Assembly (NCBI GenBank): GCA_025451675.1
Contig: JANWJZ010000002.1
Span: forward strand, 1 to 52,298
Origin: Halanaerobiales bacterium
GTDB lineage: Bacteria > Bacillota > Halanaerobiia > Halanaerobiales > DTU029
Direction: 5' to 3'
Length of the DNA stretch: 52,298 nucleotides
Shown here: positions 1 through 9,136 of the stretch, one piece after another
Layout of the letters: each line of letters opens with the position of its first letter
How positions within the stretch are numbered: position 1 is the stretch's first letter
Translations under genes and position numbers: made by a program
Notes under the pieces: generated by a model
What the model was told of the DNA's origin: nothing
Seen by the model: the letters and a program-made list of their open reading frames with translations, nothing else
Databases searched by the model: none

Positions 1-140
1 AGATGGTAATGCCTGGAGATAACATCGAAATGCGTGCCAAACTGATTACTCCGATTGCTATGGAAGAAGGATTACGTTTTGCTATCCGTGAGGGTGGCCG
101 TACTGTAGGTGCTGGTGTTGTAACCCAAATTATTGAGTAA
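1..140 (+). CDS. tuf: Elongation factor Tu, C-terminal end (partial)
   Basis: The first 140 bases read in one frame (codons from base 3) to a TAA and give the last 45 residues of EF-Tu, including the conserved [13 protein letters not shown] stretch of domain III. EF-Tu is the GTPase that delivers aminoacyl-tRNA to the ribosome. The start lies outside the window. Its position just before rpsJ is the usual str-to-S10 junction of Firmicutes. A hairpin terminator follows directly. Too short for anything else to be judged. Confidence 0.97.
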   Translation, partial: MVMPGDNIEMRAKLITPIAMEEGLRFAIREGGRTVGAGVVTQIIE

Positions 141-150
141 GAATCAATAG

Positions 151-182
151 AAAAAGCGAGGAGCTTTTCTCCTCTCTTTTTC
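151..182 (+). terminator. Rho-independent terminator after tuf
   Basis: A GAGGAG/CTCCTC stem (158-163 with 169-174) has a five-base loop. An A-rich/T-rich extension lengthens it (151-156 with 176-181, one C-T mismatch), and it ends in a run of T. It lies 10 bases after the tuf stop and so separates the str genes from the S10 genes, at least in part. Confidence 0.7.
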
Positions 183-193
183 TATGTATCCTA

Positions 194-199
194 TATAAT
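194..199 (+). promoter_or_regulatory. Possible -10 box for the S10 operon
   Basis: A TATAAT hexamer at 194-199 lies between the tuf terminator and the rpsJ ribosome binding site (AAGGAGGG, 211-218). No clear -35 box is seen 16-18 bases upstream, because that stretch is the terminator itself. The leader would be under 25 bases, which leaves no room for an L4-type structured leader like that of E. coli. Confidence 0.35.
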
Positions 200-224
200 T
201 GTCATCAATGAAGGAGGGAAGATG

Positions 225-536
225 ATGGCTAAACATGAAAGAATTCGTATCCGTTTGAAGGCTTATGAACATGATTTGCTGGATCAATCAGCACAGAAAA
301 TTGTTGATACAGCACAGAGAACCGGGGCACATGTCTCGGGACCTATACCACTTCCCACTGAAAAGGAAGTATTTACAGTTCTCAGATCCCCTCATGTTCA
401 TAAAGATTCCCGGGAACAGTTCGAGATGAGAACTCATAAAAGGTTAATTGATATCATTAATCCAAGTCCGAAGACTGTCGATGCATTGATGAGATTAGAC
501 TTACCGGCAGGAGTGAATATAGAGATTAAGTTATAA
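225..536 (+). CDS. rpsJ: 30S ribosomal protein S10
   Basis: 103 residues, the family's normal length. S10 sits in the head of the 30S subunit and also serves as NusE, the partner of NusB in transcription antitermination. The opening [16 protein letters not shown] and the later [13 protein letters not shown] segment are diagnostic. Two adjacent ATG codons (222 and 225) exist; 225 is preferred because it gives the usual MAK start and a 6-7 base spacing to AAGGAGGG. First gene of the S10-spc-alpha block, 22 bases before rplC. Confidence 0.98.
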   Translation: MAKHERIRIRLKAYEHDLLDQSAQKIVDTAQRTGAHVSGPIPLPTEKEVFTVLRSPHVHKDSREQFEMRTHKRLIDIINPSPKTVDALMRLDLPAGVNIEIKL

Positions 537-558
537 TTAGACAGGAGGTGTTTCAGCG

Positions 559-1182
559 ATGGGCAAAGGATTAATTGGCAAGAAATTAGGTATGACCCAG
601 GTTTTTAAGGATGATGGTACACTCGTTCCCGTAACTGTGATTCAGGCTGGCCCCAATGTTGTAGTCCAGAAAAAAACTGAAGAAACAGATGGTTATAATG
701 CCTTACAACTGGGCTTTGAAGATAAAAAAGAATTTCGTACCAATAAACCATTAAAGGGCCATTTTAAAAGAGCAGGAGTTTCACCAAAGAAACATTTAGT
801 TGAATTCAGAGATTTCCCGGAAGACCTTAAAGAAGGTGACGAAATTACCGTTGATATATTCGCAGAAGGTGAGTTGGTTGACGTAACCGGCACTTCCAAA
901 GGAAAGGGATTTGCAGGTACAATTAAACGTCACAACTTTGCCCGGGGTCCGATGAGCCACGGTTCCAAAAGTCACCGGATACCTGGTTCCATCGGTGCAG
1001 TGAATGCAGCCAGGGTTTTTAAAGGACAAAAGATGGCTGGCAGAATGGGAAACGAGCGGGTTACTGTACAGAACCTGGAAATCGTTAAAATTGATAAAGA
1101 GAAAAATCTCATACTGGTAAAGGGTGCTGTACCAGGAGTAAGAAATAGTATCGTATATATTAAGGAAGCTGTAAAGGCTTAA
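559..1182 (+). CDS. rplC: 50S ribosomal protein L3
   Basis: 207 residues, full length. L3 is an early-assembling protein whose extended loop reaches toward the peptidyl transferase centre. The family signature is clear: an N-terminal [13 protein letters not shown], then a central [17 protein letters not shown] followed by the glycine/serine/histidine-rich [11 protein letters not shown] loop around residues 125-145, where the methylated Gln of enterobacterial L3 would lie. The ATG follows an AGGAGG site. Second gene of the S10 operon, 26 bases before rplD. Confidence 0.98.
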   Translation: MGKGLIGKKLGMTQVFKDDGTLVPVTVIQAGPNVVVQKKTEETDGYNALQLGFEDKKEFRTNKPLKGHFKRAGVSPKKHLVEFRDFPEDLKEGDEITVDIFAEGELVDVTGTSKGKGFAGTIKRHNFARGPMSHGSKSHRIPGSIGAVNAARVFKGQKMAGRMGNERVTVQNLEIVKIDKEKNLILVKGAVPGVRNSIVYIKEAVKA

Positions 1183-1208
1183 ATATGGTATAGAAAGGAG
1201 GCTTTATC

Positions 1209-1838
1209 ATGCCACAGGCAATAAAGTATGATATAAGCGGCAAAGAGCTTGGTAATGTTGATTTACCGGAAAGTGTATTTAGCGAAAAAGTCAATGAACA
1301 TGCAGTACACCAGGTTGTTGTCGCACAACTGGCCAATATACGTCGAGGTACTGCTTCTACAAAAACAAGGGGAGAAGTAAGCGGTGGTGGAAAAAAACCA
1401 TGGCGGCAGAAAGGAACCGGTAGGGCAAGACATGGTAGTATCCGTTCTCCTCTCTGGGTAGGTGGTGGAGTCGTATTTGGACCAAAACCACGTGCCTATG
1501 ATAAAAAGGTACCCAGAAAAGTCAAGAAATTAGCCTTGAGATCTATCTTAACCCACAAACTGGAGACAGGAAACCTCATTGTTCTGGAGGAACTGAAATT
1601 CGACAAACCAAAAACCAGTCAGATGGTTGAGGTTTTACGCAACCTGGAGTTGTACGGAGCTAAAGTAGTAATTGTAATACCGGAAAAAGATAAAAATGTA
1701 TATTTATCAGCCCGTAATATACCAGGTGTAAAAACCCTTGTTGTAGATGCACTGAATGCCTATGATTTATTAGATAATGACTATCTTATTATCGTTAATG
1801 AGGCTATTGAAAAGATCGAGGAGGTGTTGACCAGATGA
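1209..1838 (+). CDS. rplD: 50S ribosomal protein L4
   Basis: 209 residues. L4 lines the constriction of the peptide exit tunnel through a long basic loop. The loop is visible at about residues 45-95 with the conserved [19 protein letters not shown] core. In E. coli L4 also represses its own operon; no corresponding leader is visible here, so that regulation is doubtful in this organism. Its stop overlaps the rplW start by four bases (ATGA), which suggests translational coupling. Confidence 0.98.
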   Translation: MPQAIKYDISGKELGNVDLPESVFSEKVNEHAVHQVVVAQLANIRRGTASTKTRGEVSGGGKKPWRQKGTGRARHGSIRSPLWVGGGVVFGPKPRAYDKKVPRKVKKLALRSILTHKLETGNLIVLEELKFDKPKTSQMVEVLRNLELYGAKVVIVIPEKDKNVYLSARNIPGVKTLVVDALNAYDLLDNDYLIIVNEAIEKIEEVLTR

Positions 1839-2125
1839 AGGATCCAAGAGATATAATCATTGCTCCCATCATCTCCGAAAAAAGCATAGCAATGATTGAA
1901 GAAAACAACACCTATACCTTTAAAGTAGACAAAAATGCCAATAAGATAGAAATTAGAAAAGCCATTGAAGAGATTTTTAATGTAAATGTCGTACAGGTAA
2001 ATACAGTCAATATGAAAGGCAAGACAAGGCGTCTGGGTTACAATATGGGTAAAAGACCAGACTGGAAGAAAGCCATGGTGAAACTTGCCGAAGGTAACAG
2101 AATAGAAATATTTGAAGGACTTTAA
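1835..2125 (+). CDS. rplW: 50S ribosomal protein L23
   Basis: 96 residues, the usual length. L23 lies at the mouth of the exit tunnel and is the docking point for trigger factor and SRP. It shows the family's [12 protein letters not shown] start, the [15 protein letters not shown] helix and the [19 protein letters not shown] basic loop. It overlaps rplD by four bases and is followed 25 bases later by rplB. Confidence 0.98.
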   Translation: MKDPRDIIIAPIISEKSIAMIEENNTYTFKVDKNANKIEIRKAIEEIFNVNVVQVNTVNMKGKTRRLGYNMGKRPDWKKAMVKLAEGNRIEIFEGL

Positions 2126-2150
2126 TTAAACTTGGATAGGAGGGAAAGAG

Positions 2151-2987
2151 ATGGCCGTTAAAAAGTTTAAACCCACCACTCCTTCCAGACGGTTCATGAC
2201 GGTTTCCACTTTCGACGAAATTACCAAAACCGAACCCGAGAAGAGTCTTCTGGCTCCTCTCAAAAAAACTGGTGGACGTAATGTGAATGGTCGAGTTACT
2301 ATCCGTCATCGGGGTGGAGGACATAAGCGTCGCTATCGTATTATAGATTTTAAGAGAGATAAGGATGGAGTACCGGCAAAGGTTGCCAGTATAGAATATG
2401 ATCCAAACCGTTCTGCAAGAATTGCTTTATTACATTATTTTGATGGAGAAAAAAGATATATTCTTGCCCCTGACAAACTACAGGTAGGAGATATTGTCCA
2501 ATCAGGTCCAGAAGCAGACATCAAACCAGGAAATGCACTAAAATTAAGCGATATCCCAGTAGGTACCATTGTTCATAATATAGAATTACAGCCTGGTAAA
2601 GGTGGTCAGCTGGCCAGATCAGCTGGAACTATGGCTCAGTTACTGGCTAAAGAGGGCAAATATGCTCATCTGAGACTGCCATCCGGTGAAGTGAGGCTGG
2701 TCAGGCTGGAATGTAAAGCTACTGTAGGTCAGGTTGGTAATTTAGAACATGAGAATGTTTCTGTAGGTAAGGCTGGCCGTAAACGCTGGTTAGGCAGAAG
2801 GCCAAAAGTGCGCGGTGTTGTAATGAATCCAGTAGACCATCCACATGGTGGTGGTGAAGGAAAGTCACCGGCAGGCCGCCATCCAGTTACACCCTGGGGT
2901 CAGATTACCCTTGGTAAGAGAACACGGAAACGGAAAAAATATTCCAATAAATATATTGTTCGTTCACGGCATGCTAAGAAACGCTAG
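2151..2987 (+). CDS. rplB: 50S ribosomal protein L2
   Basis: 278 residues. L2 is the largest conserved protein near the peptidyl transferase centre and helps subunit association. The [18 protein letters not shown] segment near residues 225-245 contains the conserved histidine discussed as important for activity. The N-terminal OB-like part ([18 protein letters not shown]) and the basic C-terminal tail are intact. AGGAGG precedes the ATG. Fifth gene of the S10 operon. Confidence 0.98.
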   Translation: MAVKKFKPTTPSRRFMTVSTFDEITKTEPEKSLLAPLKKTGGRNVNGRVTIRHRGGGHKRRYRIIDFKRDKDGVPAKVASIEYDPNRSARIALLHYFDGEKRYILAPDKLQVGDIVQSGPEADIKPGNALKLSDIPVGTIVHNIELQPGKGGQLARSAGTMAQLLAKEGKYAHLRLPSGEVRLVRLECKATVGQVGNLEHENVSVGKAGRKRWLGRRPKVRGVVMNPVDHPHGGGEGKSPAGRHPVTPWGQITLGKRTRKRKKYSNKYIVRSRHAKKR

Positions 2988-3002
2988 GAAGGAGGGGTTA
3001 TT

Positions 3003-3287
3003 TTGGGTAGGTCTTTAAAGAAGGGCCCTTTTGTAGAGGAAAGTTTAATGAAAAAAATCAGAGAGATGAACAAGACTGGTAAAAAGTCTGTAATAAAAAC
3101 CTGGTCCAGGAGTTCAATGATTGTTCCGGAAATGGTTGGCCATACTATTGCCGTACACGATGGACAGAAACATGTTCCTGTTTATATCACTGAGGATATG
3201 GTTGGCCATAAATTAGGTGAATTTGCTCCTACCAGGAAATTTAGAGGACACGGAAATCACACAGAACGTTCCACAGCATTGAAATAA
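3003..3287 (+). CDS. rpsS: 30S ribosomal protein S19
   Basis: 94 residues. S19 is in the 30S head next to S13 and contacts the A-site finger of 23S rRNA. The start [19 protein letters not shown] and the later [10 protein letters not shown] motif identify it. Translation begins at a TTG (3003); the AAGGAGGGG site about six bases upstream and the exact match of the N-terminus to the family decide this start. Fifteen bases after rplB. Confidence 0.98.
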   Translation: MGRSLKKGPFVEESLMKKIREMNKTGKKSVIKTWSRSSMIVPEMVGHTIAVHDGQKHVPVYITEDMVGHKLGEFAPTRKFRGHGNHTERSTALK

Positions 3288-3318
3288 ATGAATGATTATC
3301 TGTAAAGGAGGGTTTATG

Positions 3319-3663
3319 ATGGAAGCTAAAGCCCATGCCAAATATATCCGGATCTCTCCCAGAAAAGCCAGGCAAGTAATGGATTTAATCAGGGGAAAGA
3401 GTGTGGCAGAAGCTTATGCCATTTTAAAGAATACACCCAAAAAAGCTTCTGGCTTAATAGAAAAAGTTCTGCGCTCTGCTGTAGCAAATGCAGAGAATAA
3501 TTATGGCATGATAGCTGATGATTTATATGTCAAAGAGGCCTATGTAAATGAAGGTCCAATGATGAAAAGATGGAGACCTCGTGCACATGGAATGGCCAGT
3601 CCGATCCGGAAACGCACAAGCCATCTATCCGTAGTAGTAAGTGAAAGAGAGGAAAATCAGTAA
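3319..3663 (+). CDS. rplV: 50S ribosomal protein L22
   Basis: 114 residues from the chosen start. L22 spans the large subunit, and its beta-hairpin forms part of the exit-tunnel constriction together with L4. The [21 protein letters not shown] helix and the [19 protein letters not shown] hairpin near residues 84-103 are typical. An upstream in-frame ATG (3292) is rejected because the AAAGGAGGG site (3304-3312) lies downstream of it; ATG 3316 and ATG 3319 are both possible, with 3319 better spaced. Confidence 0.97.
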   Translation: MEAKAHAKYIRISPRKARQVMDLIRGKSVAEAYAILKNTPKKASGLIEKVLRSAVANAENNYGMIADDLYVKEAYVNEGPMMKRWRPRAHGMASPIRKRTSHLSVVVSEREENQ

Positions 3664-3677
3664 AAGGAGGGATAAAT

Positions 3678-4322
3678 TTGGGTCAGAAAGTAGATCCCCG
3701 TGGATTACGTGTGGGAATAATCAGAGATTGGGACGCTAAATGGTATGCTGATAAGAAAAACTTCGCCGATTTACTAAATGAAGATTTATGGATTCGTGAT
3801 TATATAAAAAAGAAACTGTATGATGCCGGAATTGCACGTGTAGTGATAGAAAGAGCTGCAAACAACGTAAAACTGGATATCTATACAGCCAGACCTGGAA
3901 TGGTAATTGGACGTGGTGGTTCAGAGGTAGATAGTTTACGGCAATATTTAGAGCACAAAACTGGCCGCAAGGTGCAAATAAATGTAGTAGAAGTGGAAAA
4001 CCCGGATCTGGATGCCCAACTGGTGGCCGAGAACATTGCTTCACAGCTGGAAAGGAGAGTTTCTTTCCGTAGAGCCATGAAACAGGCCATGGGTAGGGCC
4101 ATGCGGGCTGGAGCTGAAGGATTTAAAGTTCAGTGCAGCGGAAGGCTGGGCGGAGCAGAAATGGCCAGAAGTGAAGGTTATAGTGAGGGAAGTGTACCCC
4201 TGCATACATTAAGGGCTGATATAGATTACGGTTTTGCAGAGGCATTTACCACCTACGGAAAAATCGGCGTTAAAGTCTGGATAAATAAAGGCGAAGTATT
4301 ACCTGAAGTTCAGAATAAATGA
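3678..4322 (+). CDS. rpsC: 30S ribosomal protein S3
   Basis: 214 residues. S3 forms part of the mRNA entry channel. The type-2 KH domain (about residues 40-105) carries the [11 protein letters not shown] loop with the GXXG motif, and the C-terminal domain has the [15 protein letters not shown] signature. It starts at a TTG (3678) after AAAGGAGGG, giving the standard [14 protein letters not shown] opening. Fourteen bases after rplV. Confidence 0.98.
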   Translation: MGQKVDPRGLRVGIIRDWDAKWYADKKNFADLLNEDLWIRDYIKKKLYDAGIARVVIERAANNVKLDIYTARPGMVIGRGGSEVDSLRQYLEHKTGRKVQINVVEVENPDLDAQLVAENIASQLERRVSFRRAMKQAMGRAMRAGAEGFKVQCSGRLGGAEMARSEGYSEGSVPLHTLRADIDYGFAEAFTTYGKIGVKVWINKGEVLPEVQNK

Positions 4323-4354
4323 TAGAAAACTGTCGATAGAAAGGAGGCCTTTAG

Positions 4355-4789
4355 ATGCTGATACCAAAGAGAGTGAAATATCGTAAGCAACAAAGAGGTC
4401 GTATGAAAGGAAAAGCAATACGCGGAACCGAGATAACTTATGGTGAATATGGATTACAGGCCCTGGAACCGGCCTGGATTACCAATAGACAGATAGAGGC
4501 TGCCCGTGTTGCCATGACAAGGTATATAAGAAGAGGCGGGAAAGTCTGGATTAAGATCTTCCCTGACAAGCCAGTTACAGCCCATCCTGCAGAAACACGA
4601 ATGGGTAAAGGTAAAGGTAATCCAGAAAAATGGGTTGCTGTTGTTAAACCTGGAAGGATCATGTTTGAACTGGCCGGTGTTAGTGAAGAAAGAGCCAGAG
4701 AAGCTATGAGGCTGGCAGCTCATAAGTTACCCATCAAAACCCGTTTTGTGAAAAGAGAAGAGATGGATGGTGATTCTAGTGAGAGCTGA
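4355..4789 (+). CDS. rplP: 50S ribosomal protein L16
   Basis: 144 residues. L16 binds near the A-site tRNA elbow and the base of the L7/L12 stalk. It shows the start [19 protein letters not shown], the [22 protein letters not shown] helix-strand and the [17 protein letters not shown] segment. Its last 11 bases overlap the preferred start of rpmC, as is common for this pair. Confidence 0.98.
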   Translation: MLIPKRVKYRKQQRGRMKGKAIRGTEITYGEYGLQALEPAWITNRQIEAARVAMTRYIRRGGKVWIKIFPDKPVTAHPAETRMGKGKGNPEKWVAVVKPGRIMFELAGVSEERAREAMRLAAHKLPIKTRFVKREEMDGDSSES

Positions 4790-4982
4790 TGAATTAAGGA
4801 AGATGACAGAAGTTGAACTGGCGGAGAAGTTAAAAGAGTTTAAGGAAGAATTATTTAACCTGAGGTTTCAACATGCAACTACCCAATTAGATAATCCTAT
4901 GCGGATCAAAGAGGTAAAGAGGAATATTGCCAGAATCAAAACTATCCTGCGGGAAAAGGAATTGAATATTAAGAGAGCATAG
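4779..4982 (+). CDS. rpmC: 50S ribosomal protein L29
   Basis: 67 residues from GTG 4779, the normal size. L29 is a small two-helix protein at the tunnel exit beside L23. The core reads [27 protein letters not shown] and ends with the [10 protein letters not shown] helix. An upstream ATG (4767) would add four unusual residues (MVIL); GTG 4779 gives the family-like M-R-A-D-E-L start, but neither has a strong ribosome binding site, so translation probably depends on coupling with the overlapping rplP. The exact start is uncertain. Confidence 0.93.
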   Translation: MRADELRKMTEVELAEKLKEFKEELFNLRFQHATTQLDNPMRIKEVKRNIARIKTILREKELNIKRA

Positions 4983-4996
4983 GAAGGAGGTCCAAG

Positions 4997-5254
4997 ATGG
5001 CTGAAAGAAATAAGCGAAAAGAGCGAGTTGGAATTGTAGTAAGCGATAAGATGGATAAAACTGTCACCGTCGCTGTTGAAAGAAGAACAAGACATCCTTT
5101 ATATAAAAAGACTATAATTAAAACCGCTAAATTTAAAGCACACGATGAAAACAATGAGTGCAAAGAAGGGGATCTTGTACGGATTATGGAGACACGTCCC
5201 TTAAGCAAAACAAAAAGATGGAGAGTTGTTGAAATTATAGAGAAAGCAAAATAG
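4997..5254 (+). CDS. rpsQ: 30S ribosomal protein S17
   Basis: 85 residues. S17 is an OB-fold protein that binds the 5' domain of 16S rRNA early in assembly. The motifs [27 protein letters not shown] and [20 protein letters not shown] are clear. An AAGGAGG site precedes the ATG, and the gene follows rpmC by 14 bases. Confidence 0.98.
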   Translation: MAERNKRKERVGIVVSDKMDKTVTVAVERRTRHPLYKKTIIKTAKFKAHDENNECKEGDLVRIMETRPLSKTKRWRVVEIIEKAK

Positions 5255-5280
5255 TTTTCTGCTGGGAAAGGGGGATTACG

Positions 5281-5649
5281 ATGATTCAGCAAGAAAGCCG
5301 TTTAAAGGTAGCTGATAATTCCGGTGCACGGGAATTACTCTGCATAAAAGTTCTGGGTGGTTCACGTAGAAAATATGCCAGTGTAGGAGATGTAATCGTA
5401 GCTACAGTTAAAGAGGCTATACCAGGTGGTGTAGTTAAAAAAGGTGATGTAGTCCGGGCAGTAATAGTCAGGACCAAGAAAGAGATCAAAAGGCCTGATG
5501 GTTCTTATATAAAGTTTGATGAAAACGCTGCTGTGATAATCGATAAGGGGAACAATCCCCGGGGAACCCGTATTTTTGGCCCTGTGGCACGAGAATTAAG
5601 AGAGAAAAATTATATGAAAATAATCTCCTTGGCACCTGAGGTTCTGTAA
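5281..5649 (+). CDS. rplN: 50S ribosomal protein L14
   Basis: 122 residues, the invariant family length. L14 forms intersubunit bridge B8 and is the docking site of the silencing factor RsfS. The start [19 protein letters not shown] and the segments [18 protein letters not shown] and [14 protein letters not shown] are all present. Spacing to rplX is 13 bases. Confidence 0.98.
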   Translation: MIQQESRLKVADNSGARELLCIKVLGGSRRKYASVGDVIVATVKEAIPGGVVKKGDVVRAVIVRTKKEIKRPDGSYIKFDENAAVIIDKGNNPRGTRIFGPVARELREKNYMKIISLAPEVL

Positions 5650-5662
5650 AGGGGGGAGAATC

Positions 5663-5980
5663 ATGAGAAAAATAAAAAAAGGTGATACTGTAGAGGTTAT
5701 TGCTGGCAAAGATAAGGGAAAACGCGGCAAGGTCTTAAAGGTTCAACCAAAAACCAATCGTGTTATCGTTGAAGGAGTAAATATTTTACACCGTCATATG
5801 AGAGCAAGCCAGGAGATGCCACAGGGTGGAATTGTGAAAATGGAAGGGCCTATTCATATCTCCAATGTTCAGCTGGTCTGTCCCCGTTGTGATCAGAAAG
5901 CCAGGGTAGGGATCAGCCTTCTGGATGATGGAAATAAAGTCAGAGTTTGTAAAAAATGTGGCGAAGCTGTAGATAAGTAA
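5663..5980 (+). CDS. rplX: 50S ribosomal protein L24 with zinc-ribbon-like tail
   Basis: 105 residues. L24 initiates assembly of the large subunit. A KOW motif (KKGDTVEVIAGKDKGKRGKVLKV) occupies residues 4-26. The C-terminal part has two CXXC pairs (CPRC near residue 74 and CKKC near residue 96), the arrangement of a zinc ribbon; many L24 proteins lack these cysteines, though cysteine-bearing forms are known. Nineteen bases before rplE. Confidence 0.97.
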   Translation: MRKIKKGDTVEVIAGKDKGKRGKVLKVQPKTNRVIVEGVNILHRHMRASQEMPQGGIVKMEGPIHISNVQLVCPRCDQKARVGISLLDDGNKVRVCKKCGEAVDK

Positions 5981-5999
5981 GGAAAGGGGGTTATAGTCA

Positions 6000-6542
6000 A
6001 TGGCGGTATTGGCTACTGCATATAAAGATGAAATAGTTCCAAAAATGATGGAAAAATTTAATTATGATAGTGTAATGGCTGTTCCAAAAATAGATAAGAT
6101 TGTATTAAATGTTGGCTTGGGAGAAGCTAAAGATAACCAGAAATTACTGGATAGTGTAGTGGAAGAAATATCATTGATCACAGGCCAGAAGCCCGTAGTA
6201 ACCAGGGCAAAAAAATCAGTTTCTAATTTCAGGCTGCGTGAAGGTATGCCGGTAGGTGTAAAGGTAACCCTGAGAGGAGAACTGATGTGGGAGTTTCTCT
6301 ACAAATTAATTAATATTACCTTACCCAGAATCAGGGACTTCCGGGGAGTTTCTCCTAAATCTTTCGATGGCAGAGGCAATTATAACCTGGGAATCAGGGA
6401 ACAGATCGTATTTCCGGAAATCAACATTGATAAGATTGAAAAAATCCACGGTCTGGAAATCACAATTGTCACCACAGCAGAAACCGATGAAGAAGCCTAT
6501 GAACTTCTTAAGCTAATGGGAATGCCGTTCCGTGAGCAATAA
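6000..6542 (+). CDS. rplE: 50S ribosomal protein L5
   Basis: 180 residues. L5 binds 5S rRNA in the central protuberance and contacts S13 and P-site tRNA. Typical segments are [16 protein letters not shown], the [25 protein letters not shown] region and [17 protein letters not shown]. The ATG at 6000 follows GGAAAGGGGG. A complete and ordinary spc-operon gene. Confidence 0.98.
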   Translation: MAVLATAYKDEIVPKMMEKFNYDSVMAVPKIDKIVLNVGLGEAKDNQKLLDSVVEEISLITGQKPVVTRAKKSVSNFRLREGMPVGVKVTLRGELMWEFLYKLINITLPRIRDFRGVSPKSFDGRGNYNLGIREQIVFPEINIDKIEKIHGLEITIVTTAETDEEAYELLKLMGMPFREQ

Positions 6543-6562
6543 TAAAAGGAGGTATATAGATA

Positions 6563-6748
6563 GTGGCTCGTAAAGCATTAATAGAGAAAGCCAATAGAAA
6601 ACCTAAGTATTCCACACGTGCCGTTAACAGATGCCAGCGTTGTGGAAGGCCTAGAGCATATATTCGTAAATTTGCCCTGTGTCGAATTTGTTTCCGTGAA
6701 CTGGCTCACAAGGGCCAAATACCTGGTGTTAAGAAAGCCAGTTGGTAA
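6563..6748 (+). CDS. rpsN: 30S ribosomal protein S14, zinc-binding type
   Basis: 61 residues, the short zinc-binding (C+) form. Two CXXC pairs (CQRC and CRIC) bracket the [11 protein letters not shown] segment. S14 assembles late into the 30S head. It starts with a GTG (6563) after AAAAGGAGG. In Bacillus the zinc form is replaced by a zinc-free paralogue under zinc starvation; no such paralogue is in this window. Confidence 0.98.
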   Translation: MARKALIEKANRKPKYSTRAVNRCQRCGRPRAYIRKFALCRICFRELAHKGQIPGVKKASW

Positions 6749-6768
6749 AATGGAAGGAGGTTGGAAAA

Positions 6769-7167
6769 GTGAATGTAACTGATCCTATTGCTGATATGTT
6801 AACCCGGATTCGTAATGCAAATAATGCCTATAAAGATGTCGTAAACATGCCTGCATCCAAAATGAAGATCAGTATAGCTGAAATCTTAAAGGAAGAAGGC
6901 TTTATCTCTGATTACAAGATCGTTGAAAGCTATCCCCAAAACACTCTGCGCATCTATCTGAAGTACGGGGAAAATAATGAGAGGGTTATTACTGGACTGA
7001 AAAGGATTAGTAAGCCTGGTCTGCGGGTCTATGCCAAAAAAGATGAGGTCCCCAGAGTATTAGGCGGCCTGGGTATTGCCATAATCTCCACCTCAATGGG
7101 CATTGTTTCTGACAAAACAGCCAGAAAAAATGGTGTTGGCGGAGAAGTAATCTGTTATGTCTGGTAA
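6769..7167 (+). CDS. rpsH: 30S ribosomal protein S8
   Basis: 132 residues from GTG 6769, the normal S8 length. S8 binds helix 21 of 16S rRNA and in E. coli represses the spc operon. The [13 protein letters not shown] start and the C-terminal [26 protein letters not shown] are diagnostic. An upstream TTG (6742) in frame is rejected: it overlaps rpsN, while AAGGAGG (6754-6760) is well placed for 6769. A 69-base gap to rplF follows, the longest in the spc part; it shows no clear structure. Confidence 0.97.
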   Translation: MNVTDPIADMLTRIRNANNAYKDVVNMPASKMKISIAEILKEEGFISDYKIVESYPQNTLRIYLKYGENNERVITGLKRISKPGLRVYAKKDEVPRVLGGLGIAIISTSMGIVSDKTARKNGVGGEVICYVW

Positions 7168-7236
7168 AGAGAAGCAGGTAGCAGGCCCGGGTATCCTCAA
7201 TATAGAAATTAAATCCGCTTTATGGAGGTGAAGAGA

Positions 7237-7770
7237 ATGTCACGAATTGGAAAAATGCCAATTGATATTCCAGAAAAAGTTGAAGTTAAGATAGATGGGA
7301 ACAGTGTAACTGTTAAAGGACCAAAGGGTGAATTAAGCAGGGAATTTAGTCCGTTGATCAATATTGAGCTAGTGGATAATCAAATTCTGCTCAGCAGAAA
7401 AGAAGAAACAATGGAAGCCAATTCGATGCATGGATTAAGCAGGAGTCTCCTGCAGAATATGGTTACTGGTGTGACCGAAGGATATGAAAAGAAATTGGAA
7501 ATGGTAGGGGTTGGATATAGTGCCAGGGTAGAAGGTAAAAACCTGGTACTGGAAATTGGCTATTCCCATCCTGTTACAATTGAAGCAGAAGATAATATTG
7601 AGTTTGAAGTAGAAAGAAATACCCGTATAACCGTAAGGGGTATTGATAAGCAGAAGGTTGGAGCAGTGGCTGCCAAAATCAGGGCTGTACGTGAGCCTGA
7701 GCCATACAAAGGCAAGGGTATTAAATATATCGACGAGCATATCAGAAGAAAAGTCGGTAAAACCGGTTAA
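7237..7770 (+). CDS. rplF: 50S ribosomal protein L6
   Basis: 177 residues. L6 lies near the sarcin-ricin loop and the factor-binding site. It shows the usual two repeated alpha/beta domains, the start [17 protein letters not shown], and the C-terminal signature [24 protein letters not shown]. An in-frame ATG at 7222 is rejected because GGAGGTG (7224-7230) overlaps it and serves ATG 7237. Confidence 0.97.
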   Translation: MSRIGKMPIDIPEKVEVKIDGNSVTVKGPKGELSREFSPLINIELVDNQILLSRKEETMEANSMHGLSRSLLQNMVTGVTEGYEKKLEMVGVGYSARVEGKNLVLEIGYSHPVTIEAEDNIEFEVERNTRITVRGIDKQKVGAVAAKIRAVREPEPYKGKGIKYIDEHIRRKVGKTG

Positions 7771-7788
7771 TAGAAGGGAGTGAATGGT

Positions 7789-8145
7789 ATGGATAAAAGA
7801 GTCAGTAGAAAAAGACGCCATTATCGTGTCAGAAAAAAGATTGTTGGAACTCCAGAAAGACCAAGAGTTAATGTTTACCGTAGTTTAAACAATATCTATG
7901 TACAAATCATTGATGACCTTTCCGGCCATACCCTGGTTTCTGCTTCTACCCTTGAACCGGCTATCAGAGAGACTTTGAAATATGGTGGGAATAAAGAAGC
8001 TGCCAGAAAAGTCGGGGAAATATTGGGAGAAAGAGCTCTGGAAAAGGGTATTAAGGATGTAGTCTTTGACCGTGGTGGATATAAATATCATGGAAGAGTT
8101 AAAGAAGTTGCTGAAGCATTACGTGAAAAGGGATTGAATTTCTAA
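7789..8145 (+). CDS. rplR: 50S ribosomal protein L18
   Basis: 118 residues. L18 binds 5S rRNA with L5. The basic N-terminus ([19 protein letters not shown]), the [20 protein letters not shown] strand and the [26 protein letters not shown] end match the family. ATG 7789 is chosen over GTG 7780, which lies inside the AAGGGAG ribosome binding site. Confidence 0.97.
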   Translation: MDKRVSRKRRHYRVRKKIVGTPERPRVNVYRSLNNIYVQIIDDLSGHTLVSASTLEPAIRETLKYGGNKEAARKVGEILGERALEKGIKDVVFDRGGYKYHGRVKEVAEALREKGLNF

Positions 8146-8163
8146 AGAGAAGGAGGCGAATCC

Positions 8164-8664
8164 ATGAAAAATATCGATCCAGACAAGTTAGAATTGGAAG
8201 AACGGGTAGTCAGTATAAATAGAGTTGCCAAAGTAGTTAAAGGTGGCCGCAACTTTAACTTCAGTGCACTGGTAGTAGTTGGTGACAAAGAAGGCCGTGT
8301 TGGCGCCGGATTGGGTAAAGCCAACGAAGTACCGGAAGCAATCCGCAAAGGGATTGAAGATGCCAAAAAGAATATGATTGAAGTACCAATTGTAGATACA
8401 ACAATTCCCCACGAAATAATCGGTGAATATGGTGCAGGCACAGTACTTTTAAAACCAGCTGCTCCCGGTACCGGAGTTATTGCTGGGGGTCCAGTGCGAG
8501 CTGTAGTCGAGCTGGCTGGAATCAACAACATATTAACCAAGTCATTGGGTTCCAATAATCCAATTAATGTGGTTAATGCCACCATTGAAGCTTTAAAGAA
8601 TTTAAAGAAAGCAGAAGAAGTTGCCAAACTTAGAGGTAAAACTGTAGAAGAAATCCTGGAATAA
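8164..8664 (+). CDS. rpsE: 30S ribosomal protein S5
   Basis: 166 residues. S5 helps form the mRNA entry channel and affects decoding accuracy. The double-stranded-RNA-binding fold (about residues 10-75) includes [24 protein letters not shown], and the C-terminal domain has the [19 protein letters not shown] segment. In most Firmicutes rpmD (L30) follows; here only 28 bases separate S5 from rplO, so rpmD is absent. Confidence 0.98.
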   Translation: MKNIDPDKLELEERVVSINRVAKVVKGGRNFNFSALVVVGDKEGRVGAGLGKANEVPEAIRKGIEDAKKNMIEVPIVDTTIPHEIIGEYGAGTVLLKPAAPGTGVIAGGPVRAVVELAGINNILTKSLGSNNPINVVNATIEALKNLKKAEEVAKLRGKTVEEILE

Positions 8665-8692
8665 GCTGAGATTAATTAAGGAGGTGGACTGG

Positions 8693-9136
8693 ATGAAATT
8701 ACATGAATTAAGACCTGAAGAAGGCTCCAGAAAAAGAAAGTTACGCAGAGGCCGTGGTGACGGTTCAGGCAGAGGTAATACTTCAGGACGAGGCCAAAAG
8801 GGTCAGAATGCCCGGTCCGGTGGAGGTGTGAGGCCTACCTTTGAAGGAGGGCAGACTCCTTTATTCAGGCGTATACCCAAGAGAGGCTTCAATAATCCCT
8901 TCAAAAAAGTATATAATGAGATAAATCTTTATCAACTAAATAGATTTGAAGCAAATGAAGTAGTTACCCTGGAAAAACTGCAGGAAGTAGGACTTATTGA
9001 CAGGCCGGCTAAGGATGGTCTGAAAATCCTGGGAGATGGAGATATAAAGAAGGCTTTACATGTTCAGGCTAATGCATTTACTAAGTCAGCAAAGGAAAAA
9101 ATAGAGGCTGCTGGCGGAAAGGCTGAGGTGATTTAG
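8693..9136 (+). CDS. rplO: 50S ribosomal protein L15
   Basis: 147 residues. L15 is a late-assembly core protein with a long glycine/arginine-rich N-terminal arm, seen at residues 15-45 ([20 protein letters not shown]), followed by [22 protein letters not shown] 8693 is chosen over GTG 8684, which falls within AAGGAGGTGG. The stop codon is immediately followed by the GTG of secY. Confidence 0.97.
   Translation: MKLHELRPEEGSRKRKLRRGRGDGSGRGNTSGRGQKGQNARSGGGVRPTFEGGQTPLFRRIPKRGFNNPFKKVYNEINLYQLNRFEANEVVTLEKLQEVGLIDRPAKDGLKILGDGDIKKALHVQANAFTKSAKEKIEAAGGKAEVI

Noticed and set aside
8142-8627. 161-codon open frame on the minus strand opposite rpsE
   Set aside because: It lies wholly across rpsE in antisense, has no ribosome binding site, and its product is serine/threonine-rich low-complexity sequence typical of antisense reading of a conserved gene.
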